Shown: positions 19,304 through 29,113 of the stretch, piece by piece
Layout: the number at the start of each line of letters is the position of its first letter
Position numbering within the stretch: position 1 is the first letter of the stretch
NCBI GenBank assembly: GCA_024635485.1
Contig: JAGXIV010000030.1
Span: 1-39,073 of the forward strand
DNA from: a bacterium
GTDB taxonomy: Bacteria > Patescibacteriota > Gracilibacteria > BD1-5 > UBA6164
Length of the DNA: 39,073 bases
Direction of reading: 5' to 3'
Translations under genes and position numbers: made by a program
Notes under the pieces: model-generated
What the model saw: only the letters and a program-made list of their open reading frames with translations
Database searches by the model: none
Told to the model about the DNA's origin: nothing

Positions 19304-20353
19304 CTAATCAGTAGAACTAAATAAAGGCTTATTAACTAAATCGACATTTAACAATTTTAATTTAGGTTTTTTATATTCATTTTCTCTTAATATTTCAGCC
19401 TCTAACTTCAATATTTTACTTTCTCAATAGTAACTTATATAGTTTTCTGTTGTCTCTCAATATGGAAGATTCACAACGAATAGAAAATCCTCTCAATGCT
19501 TATTTTTAGTTTGTACCATTTTTCAATCAATTTTTACAAGTTGAGTTTTAAACTTCATAGTTTCTCATTTATTACTTTGCATAGCTGTAAAACTTCCTAA
19601 AAACTCATATTTTTGCCCATTAACTAAGAATGGTAAAATTTCACTTCATTCTCCTAAAAATAAATTTATATTTGAAGAGTTAATTATACTTTCCTCATTA
19701 CCAATTTTGATACTTTCAATATCATCGTTAATAATTGGTTCTAATAATTCTTTAGCTTTTCATTTATTTATAACTGTATTTTTTAACTTTTTTAAGTACT
19801 TTCATTTAACATGAATTCAATCTAAAACAATTTCCTGCCCATCATTTGAATTATCAATAGAAACATTATTTTTCAATTTCTTATTTACTATAAAATAGTA
19901 AATTTTTTCTAATAATTTATCTAAGATTTTCAAACTATAATGAGTTCAAAATCAAACTCAAATTCAAGAACTTACAGGATTCTGCCTTCAATAAGCCTCT
20001 ATTGATTCCCAAATAGTTTTTACATTAACCTCAGCGTTTAATCAAAAAGTATTAACAATATTTTCTTGAACATAATTAAAAATTTCTAAGTCAACTACTT
20101 TTAAAATATCTAAAAATGTATTTGGAGTTAAAAATAACTCTAATAATTCATATTGAAAAATAATATCTATTATGATACTTCATTTTCGTATATCATATAT
20201 TTTTAACTCTACATTTTCTACATTAACATCAAAAGATTTAAAACTTGATTTGATAAATTTTTCGTATCAAGCAAGGGCATTTGATAAGTCTTGAATTTTA
20301 ATTCAGTCGTCTACATCTCATTCAAATTTTAAAAATGTTGATTCAGTATTCAT
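19304..20353 (-). CDS. Uncharacterised 349-residue protein between hsdR and the Rex-like genes
   Basis: Not recognised. A soluble alpha/beta protein starting MNTESTFLKFEGDVDDG, then LSNALAGYEKFIKSSFK, a phrase of the kind seen in some defence-linked proteins with an N-terminal beta-strand followed by a helix for scanning or oligomerisation. The middle has IIIDIIFQYELLELFL and a Gly stretch (SSGIGVGFGTHYSLKILDKL), almost all with TGA glycines. The C-terminal third is beta-rich (FLVNGQKYEFLGSFTAMQ) and ends LLNVDLVNKPLFSSTD. About four in five glycines are TGA. The gene begins 5 nt after the hsdR stop, so it is co-transcribed with it. A role in the restriction complex or in the Rex-like module is inferred from position only. 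Confidence 0.7.
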
Positions 20354-20358
20354 TTATA

Positions 20359-22689
20359 CTATTTACTATATAAACTTCTCTGAACCTCATAATATGCTTC
20401 CACCAGCTTCTCCATTCCTCAAAATTCCTGAGCTATTTCTCGGGCTTGTCATTTTCAATAGAGTTCTATTTTTCTTGAAAGTCTATCTTTTCGGAAATCT
20501 AAAATCCCTTGTTTTACGTAGAGAGCAAGGAGAAAATCAAGAAATTCTTGAGCTTTGAGGCTCTCATAATGCTCTATAATTCCCTTTGCATATTCACTTC
20601 TCTCTTGTCGATACTTAATATCTGAATCAAATGAGAGATGAGCGAGAATATCAAAAATATCTGAGTTTTCAGCATGAAACATTCGCTTTAAATCATCGAG
20701 TTGGTCTTTTTCTATTCCAAGTTTTGCGAGGTTTTCTAAAAGCTCTTGTCTCGTATCAGGATTAGCCCACAACATACGAAGTTGGTGTTCGTCAGTATAG
20801 AGTTTTGGAAGCTCTCACACTATTCTTTCTAAAAATGCCTCACTTGATAAGTGTTTTCCCGTTACTGGGTCGAGATAGCGAGTTTCTATATCTATAACTT
20901 TCACTTCTCTACTTGGTCAAAGTTTTACTATAAGTTTTTCTTGTTTTTCTCATGGTCCATCTCATGGAATAATCTCTTCATCTCACTCAGGTTTTTCTTT
21001 TGGAGTTTTTGGTGGTATATTATCAGGTTCTATTATTTCAATATCTTCCGGAGCACCATCCCATATTTCATCACTAAAATCATTGGTAGCACCCATGAAA
21101 TCATATATCGTGAAAAAGTCTTTTCCCTCAAAGACTCTAGTTCCTCTCCCAACTATCTGTTTATATTCTACGATACTTCATATATTTCGAACAAGGATAA
21201 TATTTCGCACATTGAGAGCGTCTACTCAGGTTGTAAGCATCTGAGAACTCGTCAAAATAACAGGAATATCTTTATCATTATCCTGAAAACGTTCTAAATA
21301 TCTTCGTCCTATTTCTCATTCATTACTCGTCACTCTCACGCAGTAATCAGGATCTTTTACAGATTTGTATTTATTGATACTATCTCGAATACGCAGTGCA
21401 TGTCATTGGTCCACACAGAAAATAATAGATTTTTCCATTTTTCCTATTTGCTGCAAGATTGTACTTGCAATAATATCGCTCCTCTCTTCTATGATTATAT
21501 TTCTCTCCATATCAGGAGCATAATACACATCTTTTTTACTACTTCCTGAAACGATTTCATCTCATGAATTAAGAACAAGTTCATCAATATTGAGTTTGAT
21601 TCGTTTAATCTTAAACGGAGTCAAAAAACCATCATCAATTCAGGCTTTGAGTGAATATTCATAAATAGGAGCACCAAAATATTTATAGGTATCCACATTA
21701 TCATCTCGTTTTGGAGTCGCTGTCAGACCTATTTGTACGGCACTTTCAAAATACCTGAGAATTTCAGACCAGTTTCCTTGCTCTTTTGCTCCTCATCTAT
21801 GACACTCATCTATAATAATGAGGTCAAAAAAGTCTTTTTCATATCTATTATAGTACGCTTCTTCAACTATTTCTCCCTCTCAATCATCTCACTGAGCTCA
21901 TCCAACAAGTGCTTGATATATAGCAAAAAATATATTTGAATTCTTAGGGACTTTTCCTCCTCGTTTTTTGATTTCTACTCCATTGATTTTGAGAATATCT
22001 TTTTCCATAGGATTAAAAGTGTTCATTGCTTGATCTACAAGTACATTTCTATCTGCAAGAAAGAGGATTCTCGGTCTTCTAACTCCTATTCCATCAAGGC
22101 TCCAACGAGCCTGAAACAGCTTATAAGCCATTTGAAAAGCTATCACTGTTTTTCCTGTTCCCGTTGCAAGCGTCAGAAGAATTCTTTTTTTATCCTCAGC
22201 AAGAGCTTCCATAGATTTTTGAATCGCTATTTCTTGATAGTATCTTGGTTTCTTTTCTGAAAGAAGAAAAGGTTCTGAGAGAAGTGCTTGTTTTGTTGTA
22301 TCTATTTCTCAAAATATCTTTGTATATAGTTCTTCAGGGCTTGGAAAACTTTCAAGTATTTCTCATTTTCACTCCTGTAGGTCAAACTCATATATTCATT
22401 TTCCATTTGATGAATACACAAATCGAAGATTTAGGCATTTTCCATATTCTTTTACTTGTTCAAGTCCCTCTGTTATTTCGAGTTCGTATTTTTTTGCCTC
22501 TATTATAGCAAGCTTGATTCACTTATGCGTCAGTATATAATCAGCAAATTTTCTTGTTCCTCGTTTTCCTCCAAGTCCTTTTCTTCCATCTGTAAAATAG
22601 TGCTCTCTCACGATGTGAGATTCACTCCAATTACTAGATATGAGCTTCGGGTCTATAAACTTACTACGAGTGTCACTTTCTGAATACAT
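20359..22689 (-). CDS. hsdR: Type I restriction endonuclease subunit HsdR (EcoEI-like)
   Basis: A 776-residue restriction and translocation subunit. The N-terminal nuclease has FADYILTHKG and LAIIEAKK near residues 48-65 (the D-ExK catalytic pattern). The SF2 motor has Walker A LATGTGKTVIAFQ near residue 175, ILFLADRNVLVDQA, the DECH box IIIDECHRGG near residue 296, and later helicase motifs. The C-terminal domain (MLWANPDTRQELLENL onward) matches EcoEI-type HsdR. Length is normal for that subgroup. It is the first gene of the operon, behind a promoter at 22719-22746. TGA-glycines are present but fewer than in the four genes after it. The chain ends LVEAYYEVQRSLYSK then TAG. Confidence 0.96.
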
Positions 22690-22718
22690 ACTGTAAGTAT
22701 TAAAACATATATGTATAT

Positions 22719-22746
22719 ACTATATGAATAAATGCTTAAAGCTCAA
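22719..22746 (-). promoter_or_regulatory. Promoter of the hsdR defence operon
   Basis: On the minus strand TTGAGC (22741-22746) and TATAGT (22719-22724) are 16 bp apart, predicting a leader of about 23 nt before the hsdR ATG. A perfect 10-bp palindrome (ACATATATGT, 22705-22714) lies at or just after the start point. Confidence 0.5.
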
Positions 22747-22755
22747 ATTAGAGCT
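22740..22755. promoter_or_regulatory. Inverted repeat over the hsdR -35 box (possible operator)
   Basis: AGCTC-AAATTA-GAGCT is a perfect 5-bp dyad that covers the -35 hexamer TTGAGC. That position is typical for a repressor site; no regulator gene in the window is an obvious candidate. Confidence 0.35.
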
Positions 22756-22873
22756 GTATTTTGTATTTAGTGAAATCAGAGTTATAATTATATTATTACT
22801 TTTCAAAATCCACCATCATTTATTTCTCAGGAATACTAAACTAGAAAATCACCAGTGAATAATTCAGCAAATT

Positions 22874-22901
22874 TTGATTTCCTATGAAATAATGATATTA
22901 T
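22874..22901 (+). promoter_or_regulatory. Promoter of the response-receiver gene
   Basis: TTGATT (22874-22879) and TATTAT (22896-22901) are separated by 16 bp, 37 bases before the ATG. The 248-bp gap 22690-22937 thus carries two divergent promoters. Confidence 0.5.
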
Positions 22902-22937
22902 TAAGTGGTACTATGTGTTATATTATAACTCCAAGAT

Positions 22938-23312
22938 ATGAGTAAGAAAATAGTTCTAATAATAGAAGATAACGAGGATATTCAAGAAATCTATAAGATA
23001 CAGTTTGAATCACAATGATTTACGGTTATAACATCATTAACAGGTCTAGATGGAATTGCAAAAACTGTTGAACACTCGCCTGACATTATTTTACTCGATA
23101 TTATGATGCCTCAAATGGATGGCTTTGAAGTATTAGAAACTATTAAAAACCAATCATCTATTACCACTCCAATTATTGTGTGTAGTAACCTTTCACAAGA
23201 ATCTGATATAATAAAGACTCATGAACTTGGTGCGAGTCTATACTTAGTAAAATCAGATTATACTTGATCCCAAGTAGTAGAAAAAGTTATTTGATTTTTA
23301 AATAAAGCATAA
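22938..23312 (+). CDS. Single-domain response regulator (CheY-like receiver)
   Basis: A 124-residue receiver domain with no output domain. The acidic pair is IEDNED near residue 10, the phospho-acceptor Asp is in IILLDIMMPQMDGFEVL (about residue 55), the conserved Ser/Thr position lies in IIVCSNLS, and the Lys is in LYLVKSDYT. Two or three glycines are TGA (SQGF, YTGS, VIGF). It is convergent with the histidine kinase at 23326-24774, their 3' ends separated by 13 nt, so the two probably form a phosphorelay. Output would be by protein-protein contact. Confidence 0.94.
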
Positions 23313-23334
23313 GAGTCTCAGACTCTTATTTTTT
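23309..23334 (+). terminator. Terminator of the receiver gene, overlapping its stop codon
   Basis: ATAAGAGTC (23309-23317) and GACTCTTAT (23321-23329) form a perfect 9-bp stem with a 3-base loop, followed by six T. The stem starts inside the TAA and overlaps the end of the convergent kinase gene. Confidence 0.85.
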
Positions 23335-24774
23335 ATAAGGAATATCAAAATAAAAAATACTTCCCTGAGTGTCTGGACAAGACTTCATATCTATCTTTCC
23401 ATTCATTCATTCAATAATAGTTTTACATATAGAGAGTCCTAATCCGGTTCCTTTTTGTGTTTTTTGTAGATAATTATCAACTTGTGAAAACTTCTTAAAG
23501 AGCTTGATTTTATTTTCTTCTGCGATACCAACTCAACTGTCTGTAATACTCACTCGTAGGAGAGTATCTCACTCAAGTATTTCAGTAGAAATACTTATAC
23601 TTCCCTTTTCAGTAAATTTATACGCATTTGATATAAGATTATTGAGTACTTGTTTTATTTTTTCTCTATCAAGATAGACCTCTATATCATCGCTTGAATA
23701 GGAAATACTTAGACCTTTTGATTCACATATTCTTCTAAAGAATGAATAGACTTCATCAAGTAAATCATGAATATTAAAAGACTCATATTGAAACTTTATT
23801 TTTCCAGATTCTAATTTTCCTATATCAAGCATATCATTTACAATATTAATAAGATTATTAATATTAGATTCTATACGCTGAAGATATTTTTTTTGCTGTT
23901 CAGTGATACTTCCAAATGTACCCGAAAGAAGGAGTTCATTGTAGCCGTTTATGACAGTCATAGGGGTACGAAGCTCATGTGATGCTATTGAGAGGAATTC
24001 ATCTTTCATAGCATCTACTTCTTTTTCTTTTGTAATATCACGTTCTATAATCAAGAAAAAAACTATAATATTTTTTGAATTAAATATAGGAGTAAATGAA
24101 ACATCCGAAATAAATTGAGAACCATTTTTTCTATTTGTTACAAGCTCTTCTTGTATTCACTCTCATTCTCGCTCCAAAAAGGAATAAATATTCTGTATTT
24201 TTTGAATATCTTCATGCCGACGAATTGTAGTATATAATGGCTTATTTATGACTTCTTTACGTGTAAATCCTGTAGCTTCTAGAAGTGAACTATTCATAAA
24301 TACGACTTTTTTTTCAAGATCTACAATTGAAATATAATCTGAGGCATTTTCAACAGCAAGTTGAAATTTTTGGAGTTCAATATTAAGTTTCTTTGTATCC
24401 TTTTCTTGTTGTATAATCTTTTCTATATTTTTCTTATCTCTTCGAATAAGTTTCACAAGGTAGGAAGTAAGTTCTGAAATATCTATATGTTTTTTCTTCT
24501 TAAAAGAAGATCAGGTATCGAGTTTTGATATAGACTCAAGTAAATCATGGATAATGTTTTCATTTTCTTGAGCATTTTTTTGAAGAATTTCATTTTTTTC
24601 AAGCATCTCAGATGAACTAATATCCAAAGATCGTTCCATGAGAATCCTGTCATCTTCAAATGAACGGTATGCGTCAGAAACCGCTACAAAAAAACTATCC
24701 ATTTTACTGAGTTCTGTTGGACTAAAATCGGATAAATACTTTCATATTTGTCTCTCGAGTAAGCTTTTTAACAT
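23326..24774 (-). CDS. Cytosolic PAS-domain sensor histidine kinase
   Basis: A 482-residue kinase without membrane segments. The first 130 residues are charged and helical (coiled-coil-like), followed by a PAS domain (FQLAVENASDYISIVDLEKK, ATGFTRKEVINKPLY, residues about 150-255). The HisKA domain has the phospho-acceptor in LSIASHELRTPMTVINGYNE near residue 266. The HATPase domain shows N box LNNLISNAYKFTEKG, G1 ITDSGVGIAEEN, F box KLFKKFSQVDN and G2 GTGLGLSICKTIIEG. It begins 6 nt after the FIST gene stop, so input probably comes from the FIST protein. Output is likely the convergent receiver. Confidence 0.94.
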
Positions 24775-24780
24775 ACAATA

Positions 24781-25920
24781 TTATATTTCTCAAAATAAAG
24801 TAACCGTCATAGTTTGATTATGCAATTGGCAATCGAGAATATCATGCTCAGAAGGTCAAACCTCTCAGTAGGAATAAAATCCACCTATAGCTACTGATTT
24901 TCCGATGATTCCACGAATAACCTCTACCTCTTCTTCACTTCTTTGTCACAGTACCAGTTTTCTACCTACACAACTTACAAGCAGCGCAAAAGACGGATTT
25001 TTCATTCATGAAATCCCAATATCTGCTGCCTGAGCGGCACCACCTATTATTCTATTAAAGTTCCCCTTCATAAGCTGCGCAATATATCCTTGTGGTACAT
25101 TTCCTGCAAAGGTAACACTTTTATCATTTTCATTAATTGATAAGAGTGTTCGTACGACACTGGTATCAGAACCTGGTTCATAAATATTGAGAGGAAAAAG
25201 TAAACCAGAGCTAGGAAGATCTCTCGCTTGATCTCATAAATAGGTTTTATAAAGATCTAAAATTGGTTTTCCATCCAATTCATAGACTACATTATCCTGA
25301 GATTTAGTGACTTTTCGTTTTTGTCCAAAACTATCCCATCATCCAACTGATCATTTCCCAATCTGAAAAGATTCCCCATAAAATCCAACTACGACTATAA
25401 CTTTTCTTGAGTCTGGTACTCGATTATGTGCCACAAAGGTTTGTTTAAAATCTGCAGAATCTCCAGCAAGTCATCCTGTAAATCCGATTGATGTTCATAA
25501 TAATTCTTTCATTCCTTGTATAAGAGAAGATCCGTTTACCTGCAATCCATCAGAAAATACAAGTACATGTTGCAGTTCATTTCATAGGAGAGAATTTGCA
25601 AGCTCTTTTCATTTATTATGACTCTCAGACATTTCATCGATTTCCGTTTCATGTACGATGATTTGAGTTTTTTCAAAATACAGTGCATTGACTGAGACAC
25701 TCTCATCTCGTACATATTCCTTATATATTTCACCTGCAGTTGAGACTGTAATAATATGAGCTTCTGGATATCTCTCTCTCACAAAATTATAAATCTCAGA
25801 ACTACACACAAGAGATGGAGCACTAAATACTAAAACTAATTGGCATTTATCCTGAGGAAAATCATCGTGAGGACTAATATCCCAAGCCCCACCCTGAAAT
25901 GAAATTTGATCTACGAGCAT
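24781..25920 (-). CDS. FIST-domain sensory protein
   Basis: A 379-residue protein with FIST_N followed by FIST_C, a ligand-sensing module usually found with signal-transduction proteins and proposed to bind small molecules such as amino acids. FIST_N features: CQLVLVFSAPSLVCSSEIYN, then IITVSTAGEIY and LLGTSIGFTGGLAGDSADF. FIST_C covers about residues 215-375 and ends SVAIGGFYSYGEVGP, with the C-terminal phrase MTVTLFGEI. Gly-rich turns are often TGA. It is the first gene of a two-gene operon with the PAS histidine kinase, as in many bacteria. The ligand is unknown. Confidence 0.92.
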
Positions 25921-25988
25921 TTTAATCTGTGAAAAAATAAAAAATTATCTCAATATACATTTTAAGTACACTGTATGTGTCTCTCTTA

Positions 25989-26018
25989 ATAATAGCATAA
26001 TTAAAACAAAACATGCAA
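25989..26018 (-). promoter_or_regulatory. Promoter of the FIST-kinase operon
   Basis: On the minus strand TTGCAT (26013-26018) and TATTAT (25989-25994) are separated by 18 bp. The predicted leader is about 62 nt. It lies in the 239-bp gap shared with the divergent ECF sigma gene. Confidence 0.5.
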
Positions 26019-26097
26019 AAAAATGTATTTATTATTAGCATATTTATGTTTATCTATATATTAATTCATAGAAACACTCGATAAATATAAATCATTT

Positions 26098-26141
26098 TTT
26101 GTAATAATATATTGGGTATCTCGTCCTATTTGTAATAATAT
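26098..26141 (+). repeat. 13-bp direct repeat upstream of the ECF sigma gene
   Basis: TTTGTAATAATAT occurs at 26098-26110 and again at 26129-26141, 31 bp apart (about three helical turns), just before the sigma-factor start at 26160. A possible operator or autoregulated promoter element; function inferred from position only. Confidence 0.45.
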
Positions 26142-26159
26142 CCCCTTTCATACGTCCTA

Positions 26160-26687
26160 ATGAATACAAATCATAATGAAATAATAAAAGAGCTCTACGA
26201 TAGTACGGTAGATGGTCTCTATAGATTTGCTTATTTTAAGTTACAATCTCAAGAAGAAGAAATATGAGATCTCATACAAGAATCTTTTTATAAACTCTCA
26301 CTTGAATTAAAATCTTGAAAAAAAATAGATAATCTGAATGCTTATATCTATAGAATACTCTGAAATAAAATTATCGATTTCTATAGGAAACAAAAATCTC
26401 TTTCTCTCGATGAACACATTGAAGTTCACGGTGATAATTTTATTGATAATAGCAGTATCGAAAATATAACACATGCAAAACTGGAGGTTGAAAAGATATA
26501 TCGAATCCTTGCATGACTTGATGATTTTGAAAAGGATATTTTTTTACTCAGATATGTAGAAGAACTTGGCCCAAAAGAAATAGCAAATATATATACTATT
26601 CCTGTAAATACCATCACCGTCAGACTCCACAGAATAAAAGAAAAAATCAGCTCTCAACTCATTGATCCTAACGAAACCTATGAATAA
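26160..26687 (+). CDS. ECF-type RNA polymerase sigma factor
   Basis: A 175-residue sigma-70 family protein with only regions 2 and 4. Region 2 covers residues 10-85: YDSTVDGLYRFAYFKLQ, then DLIQESFYKLSLEL (core-binding) and AYIYRILGNKIIDFYRKQKS. Region 4 runs from about residue 115: LAGLDDFEKDIFLLRYVEEL, then PKEIANIYTIPVNTITVRLH, a helix-turn-helix for -35 recognition. The DLIQ glycine and others are TGA. The last 8 bases (ATGAATAA) overlap the start of the next gene, a membrane protein that is a likely anti-sigma partner. A repeated element lies just upstream. Confidence 0.93.
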
Positions 26688-27654
26688 AAATTTTCCAAAC
26701 ATAAAAAAAGTTGTGCATCTTTCTCCTGAAAAAAAGGCTCTATTATGGGAAAAAATCTCAGAAAAGATACAAAACTCCGAAAAAAATGTAATATTTTCTC
26801 CTCTGGATCGTCATACATATTGAGAACGAAATACAGCTTCTCAATTTATATATGCTAACCAGAAGACTATGATAGTTACAATTATGACATGAATATCACT
26901 TATTTTTGCCTGAGGTGCATCGTTTGCTGCAGAAAATTCTCTTCCGTGAGATATACTCTATCCTATAAAAATACATATCAATGAAAATATTGAAAGTGCT
27001 TTTACTCTTGGAGCAGAAAATGAAGCGGAATTACAAGTAGAAAGAATTGAGGAACGAATTGCTGAAGCAAATAAGCTCTCTGCAAAATGAAAACTCAATG
27101 CATCTACGGTAGCAGAAATTAAAAGTGATATTTCTCTCTATAAAATGAGATATGAAAAAGAAAAATCTCGTATGACAACTGGAACCAGAAACAAGGTAGA
27201 TTCAACATTAGAAATTCGACTCAATAACATCTTAGAAAATTTGAATATTGATTCTCAAAACCAAGTTGAAAGCAAAGAGAAATCTTCAACGAAAGATTCA
27301 GAAAATGGGAGTTCAATAATCAACTGAAGCAATGAATCAACTTCTGATACTACTCAAACACAGATGAACGGAAGAGTTGATACTTGAGTACAACTCAAAT
27401 GAGATATAGATTCAAATATTGAAAGCTCAGTAAATCTCAATTGAACTATAGAATCAGAAATTGATTCTCTCCTCGAAACAGATCTAAGTGAAGAGAATAG
27501 ATGAGAAGAAGATGATTCAATACAATGAGATGAAAGTCTAGAAATTGAAAATGAAAACTCTCTTGAAAATAATATAAATTTTGAATCAGAACAAAGTTCA
27601 AGTATTAATGTAAATACTCGCAGCAAACTTCAAAACTGATTATCTATACAGTAA
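26680..27654 (+). CDS. Membrane protein with DUF5667-like domain, probable anti-sigma partner
   Basis: A 324-residue protein whose gene overlaps the ECF sigma gene by 8 nt. The N-terminal 60 residues are cytosolic and basic (VVHLSPEKKALLWEKI), then one membrane helix (MIVTIMTGISLIFAGGASFA, about residues 64-83), then AAENSLPGDILYPIKIHIN, the phrase typical of the DUF5667 extracytoplasmic domain found in proteins next to ECF sigma factors. A coiled region (ERIEERIAEANKL) and a long acidic, Asn/Ser-rich tail complete it. Topology and coupling suggest it holds the sigma factor at the membrane until an envelope signal. No zinc anti-sigma motif was seen, so the mechanism is open. Confidence 0.78.
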
Positions 27655-27661
27655 GAAATAC

Positions 27662-27693
27662 AAAAAAGCTCATCAAATTGATGAGCTTTTTTT
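27662..27693. terminator. Bidirectional terminator between the anti-sigma and helicase genes
   Basis: AAAAAAGCTCATCAA pairs with TTGATGAGCTTTTTT with almost no loop spacer. It terminates the plus-strand sigma operon and the minus-strand helicase gene (stop at 27704). Confidence 0.9.
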
Positions 27694-27703
27694 ATATGAA
27701 TTA

Positions 27704-28954
27704 TTATCTTCTTCCTCTTCCAAAACTTCTTGGATTTTCTTTTCGAAATGCTTTTTTCTTTGCTTCCTTCTCAGCATTTATTTTTTTCTTCTCGGCATTT
27801 GAAATAGGAGCAGAAATGCTTACATGAAAAGGATGTTTTTCCATTCTTCGTATTTTTTGTCCAGTGAGTTTCTCAATATCAAGCAAAAACTCATATTCTT
27901 CTCGGTCACAAAATGAAAGTGCCACTCAATCTTTCCCTGCTCTTCCTGTTCTCCCTATTCGGTGAATATAGGTCTCTGGTTCATTAGGAAGGTCGTAGTT
28001 CACGACAAACATAAGTTCATCAATATCTATTCCACGTGCTGCTATATCTGTTGCCACAAGGACTCTTATTTTTCCTGATTTAAAATTTTCTAGAGCTCGT
28101 TGTCTATTATTTTGAGATTTGTTTCAGTGAATTGCTGCAGCAGTGATTCCTACTGCATCAAGATCTTTTACAATTCTATCTGCTCCATGCTTCGTTCTAC
28201 TAAACACAAGGACCGATGTCATTTTTTCATTTTTGAGTATTTCTTGAAGCAGCAATTTTTTATCAGATTTTTTCAAGAAAAATACTGCTTGTGAAACTTT
28301 TTCTGCGGTAGAAGTTACAGGAGTGACTTCTACTTTTACAGGATTATTCAAAATAGAGTCTGCTAAATGCAATATTTCGTTTGGCATCGTTGCTGAAAAC
28401 ATAAGTGTTTGTCTCTTTACTGGGAGCTTTGCGAGTACTTTTCTTACATCATTAATAAATCACATATTCAACATTCTATCTGCTTCATCAAGTGTGAATA
28501 TTTCTATATGCCTGAGATCTATATATCATTGCTGCATGAGATCAAGCAAACGACCTGGAGTTGCTACTAAGATATCTATCCCTGATTTTAGTTTCGCAAC
28601 TTGAGAACCTTGAGTGACTCCCCCAAAAATAACGGCATGCCTCAATCATAGATTTTTTCCATATTGTACAATATTTTCCTCTATCTGAATAGCGAGTTCT
28701 CTGGTTGGAGTAAGTATGAGTGATTTAATCGTTCGGCCACGATTTTCTAGTCTGCCTTCTCGAGCAAGTAATTGTAAAGTTGGAATAGCAAAAGCTGCAG
28801 TTTTTCCAGTTCCAGTTTGTGCTGCTCCCATAACATCTCTCCCTTCAAGAATAGATGGAATCGCTTGTTGCTGGATAGGAGTGGGATTTTTATAGCCTTG
28901 AGCTTCCAGTGCTTTCAGTATAAGTGGGTGAATTTTTAGGTCAGAAAAAAGCAT
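27704..28954 (-). CDS. DEAD-box RNA helicase (RhlE-like)
   Basis: A 416-residue ATP-dependent RNA helicase. Motifs in order: Q motif [20 protein letters not shown] with [14 protein letters not shown], motif [13 protein letters not shown], Ia [11 protein letters not shown], motif [11 protein letters not shown], motif III MFSATMP, motif [17 protein letters not shown]. The conserved Arg of HRIGR is CGA, showing CGA is still Arg here, and the last Gly of that phrase is TGA. A basic tail ([18 protein letters not shown]) adds RNA affinity. The start is ATG 28954 ([10 protein letters not shown]); the frame stays open 42 codons further upstream, but that part matches nothing in the family and overlaps the promoter. 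Likely role: rRNA or mRNA remodelling. Confidence 0.95.
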
Positions 28955-28982
28955 GTCTTGATAACTATGTAATAATTGCTGT

Positions 28983-29011
28983 ATTATAGAGAATTTTATA
29001 GAGATTACGAA
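28983..29011 (-). promoter_or_regulatory. Promoter of the DEAD-box helicase gene
   Basis: On the minus strand a perfect TATAAT (28983-28988) stands 17 bp from TTCGTA (29006-29011), a poor -35. The leader would be about 22 nt. The position supports the internal start at 28954. Confidence 0.45.
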
Positions 29012-29113
29012 CATAAATATTTTTCCATAGTTTATTTTTTCAGAAAAGCAGCTGAAATTTGCATTTTTGTCAAACAACAAGTAAAATAGTTAGAATATTC
29101 TTGAAAAATACTC

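Noticed and set aside
14899-22689. Insertion sequence or prophage as carrier of the four inserted genes
   Set aside because: No transposase, integrase, target-site duplication or terminal inverted repeat was seen at the borders; the only inverted repeat is the hairpin at 17595-17651.
15079-29080. Many adjacent in-frame fragments looking like pseudogenes (for example kinase, exchanger, helicase, hsdR)
   Set aside because: Each break is TGA at a glycine position; reading TGA as Gly restores full-length proteins with all motifs. No frameshifts were needed.
28955-29080. A 42-residue N-terminal extension of the DEAD-box helicase from ATG 29080
   Set aside because: It matches no family feature and covers the TATAAT promoter; the Q-motif start [10 protein letters not shown] at 28954 fits RhlE-type helicases.
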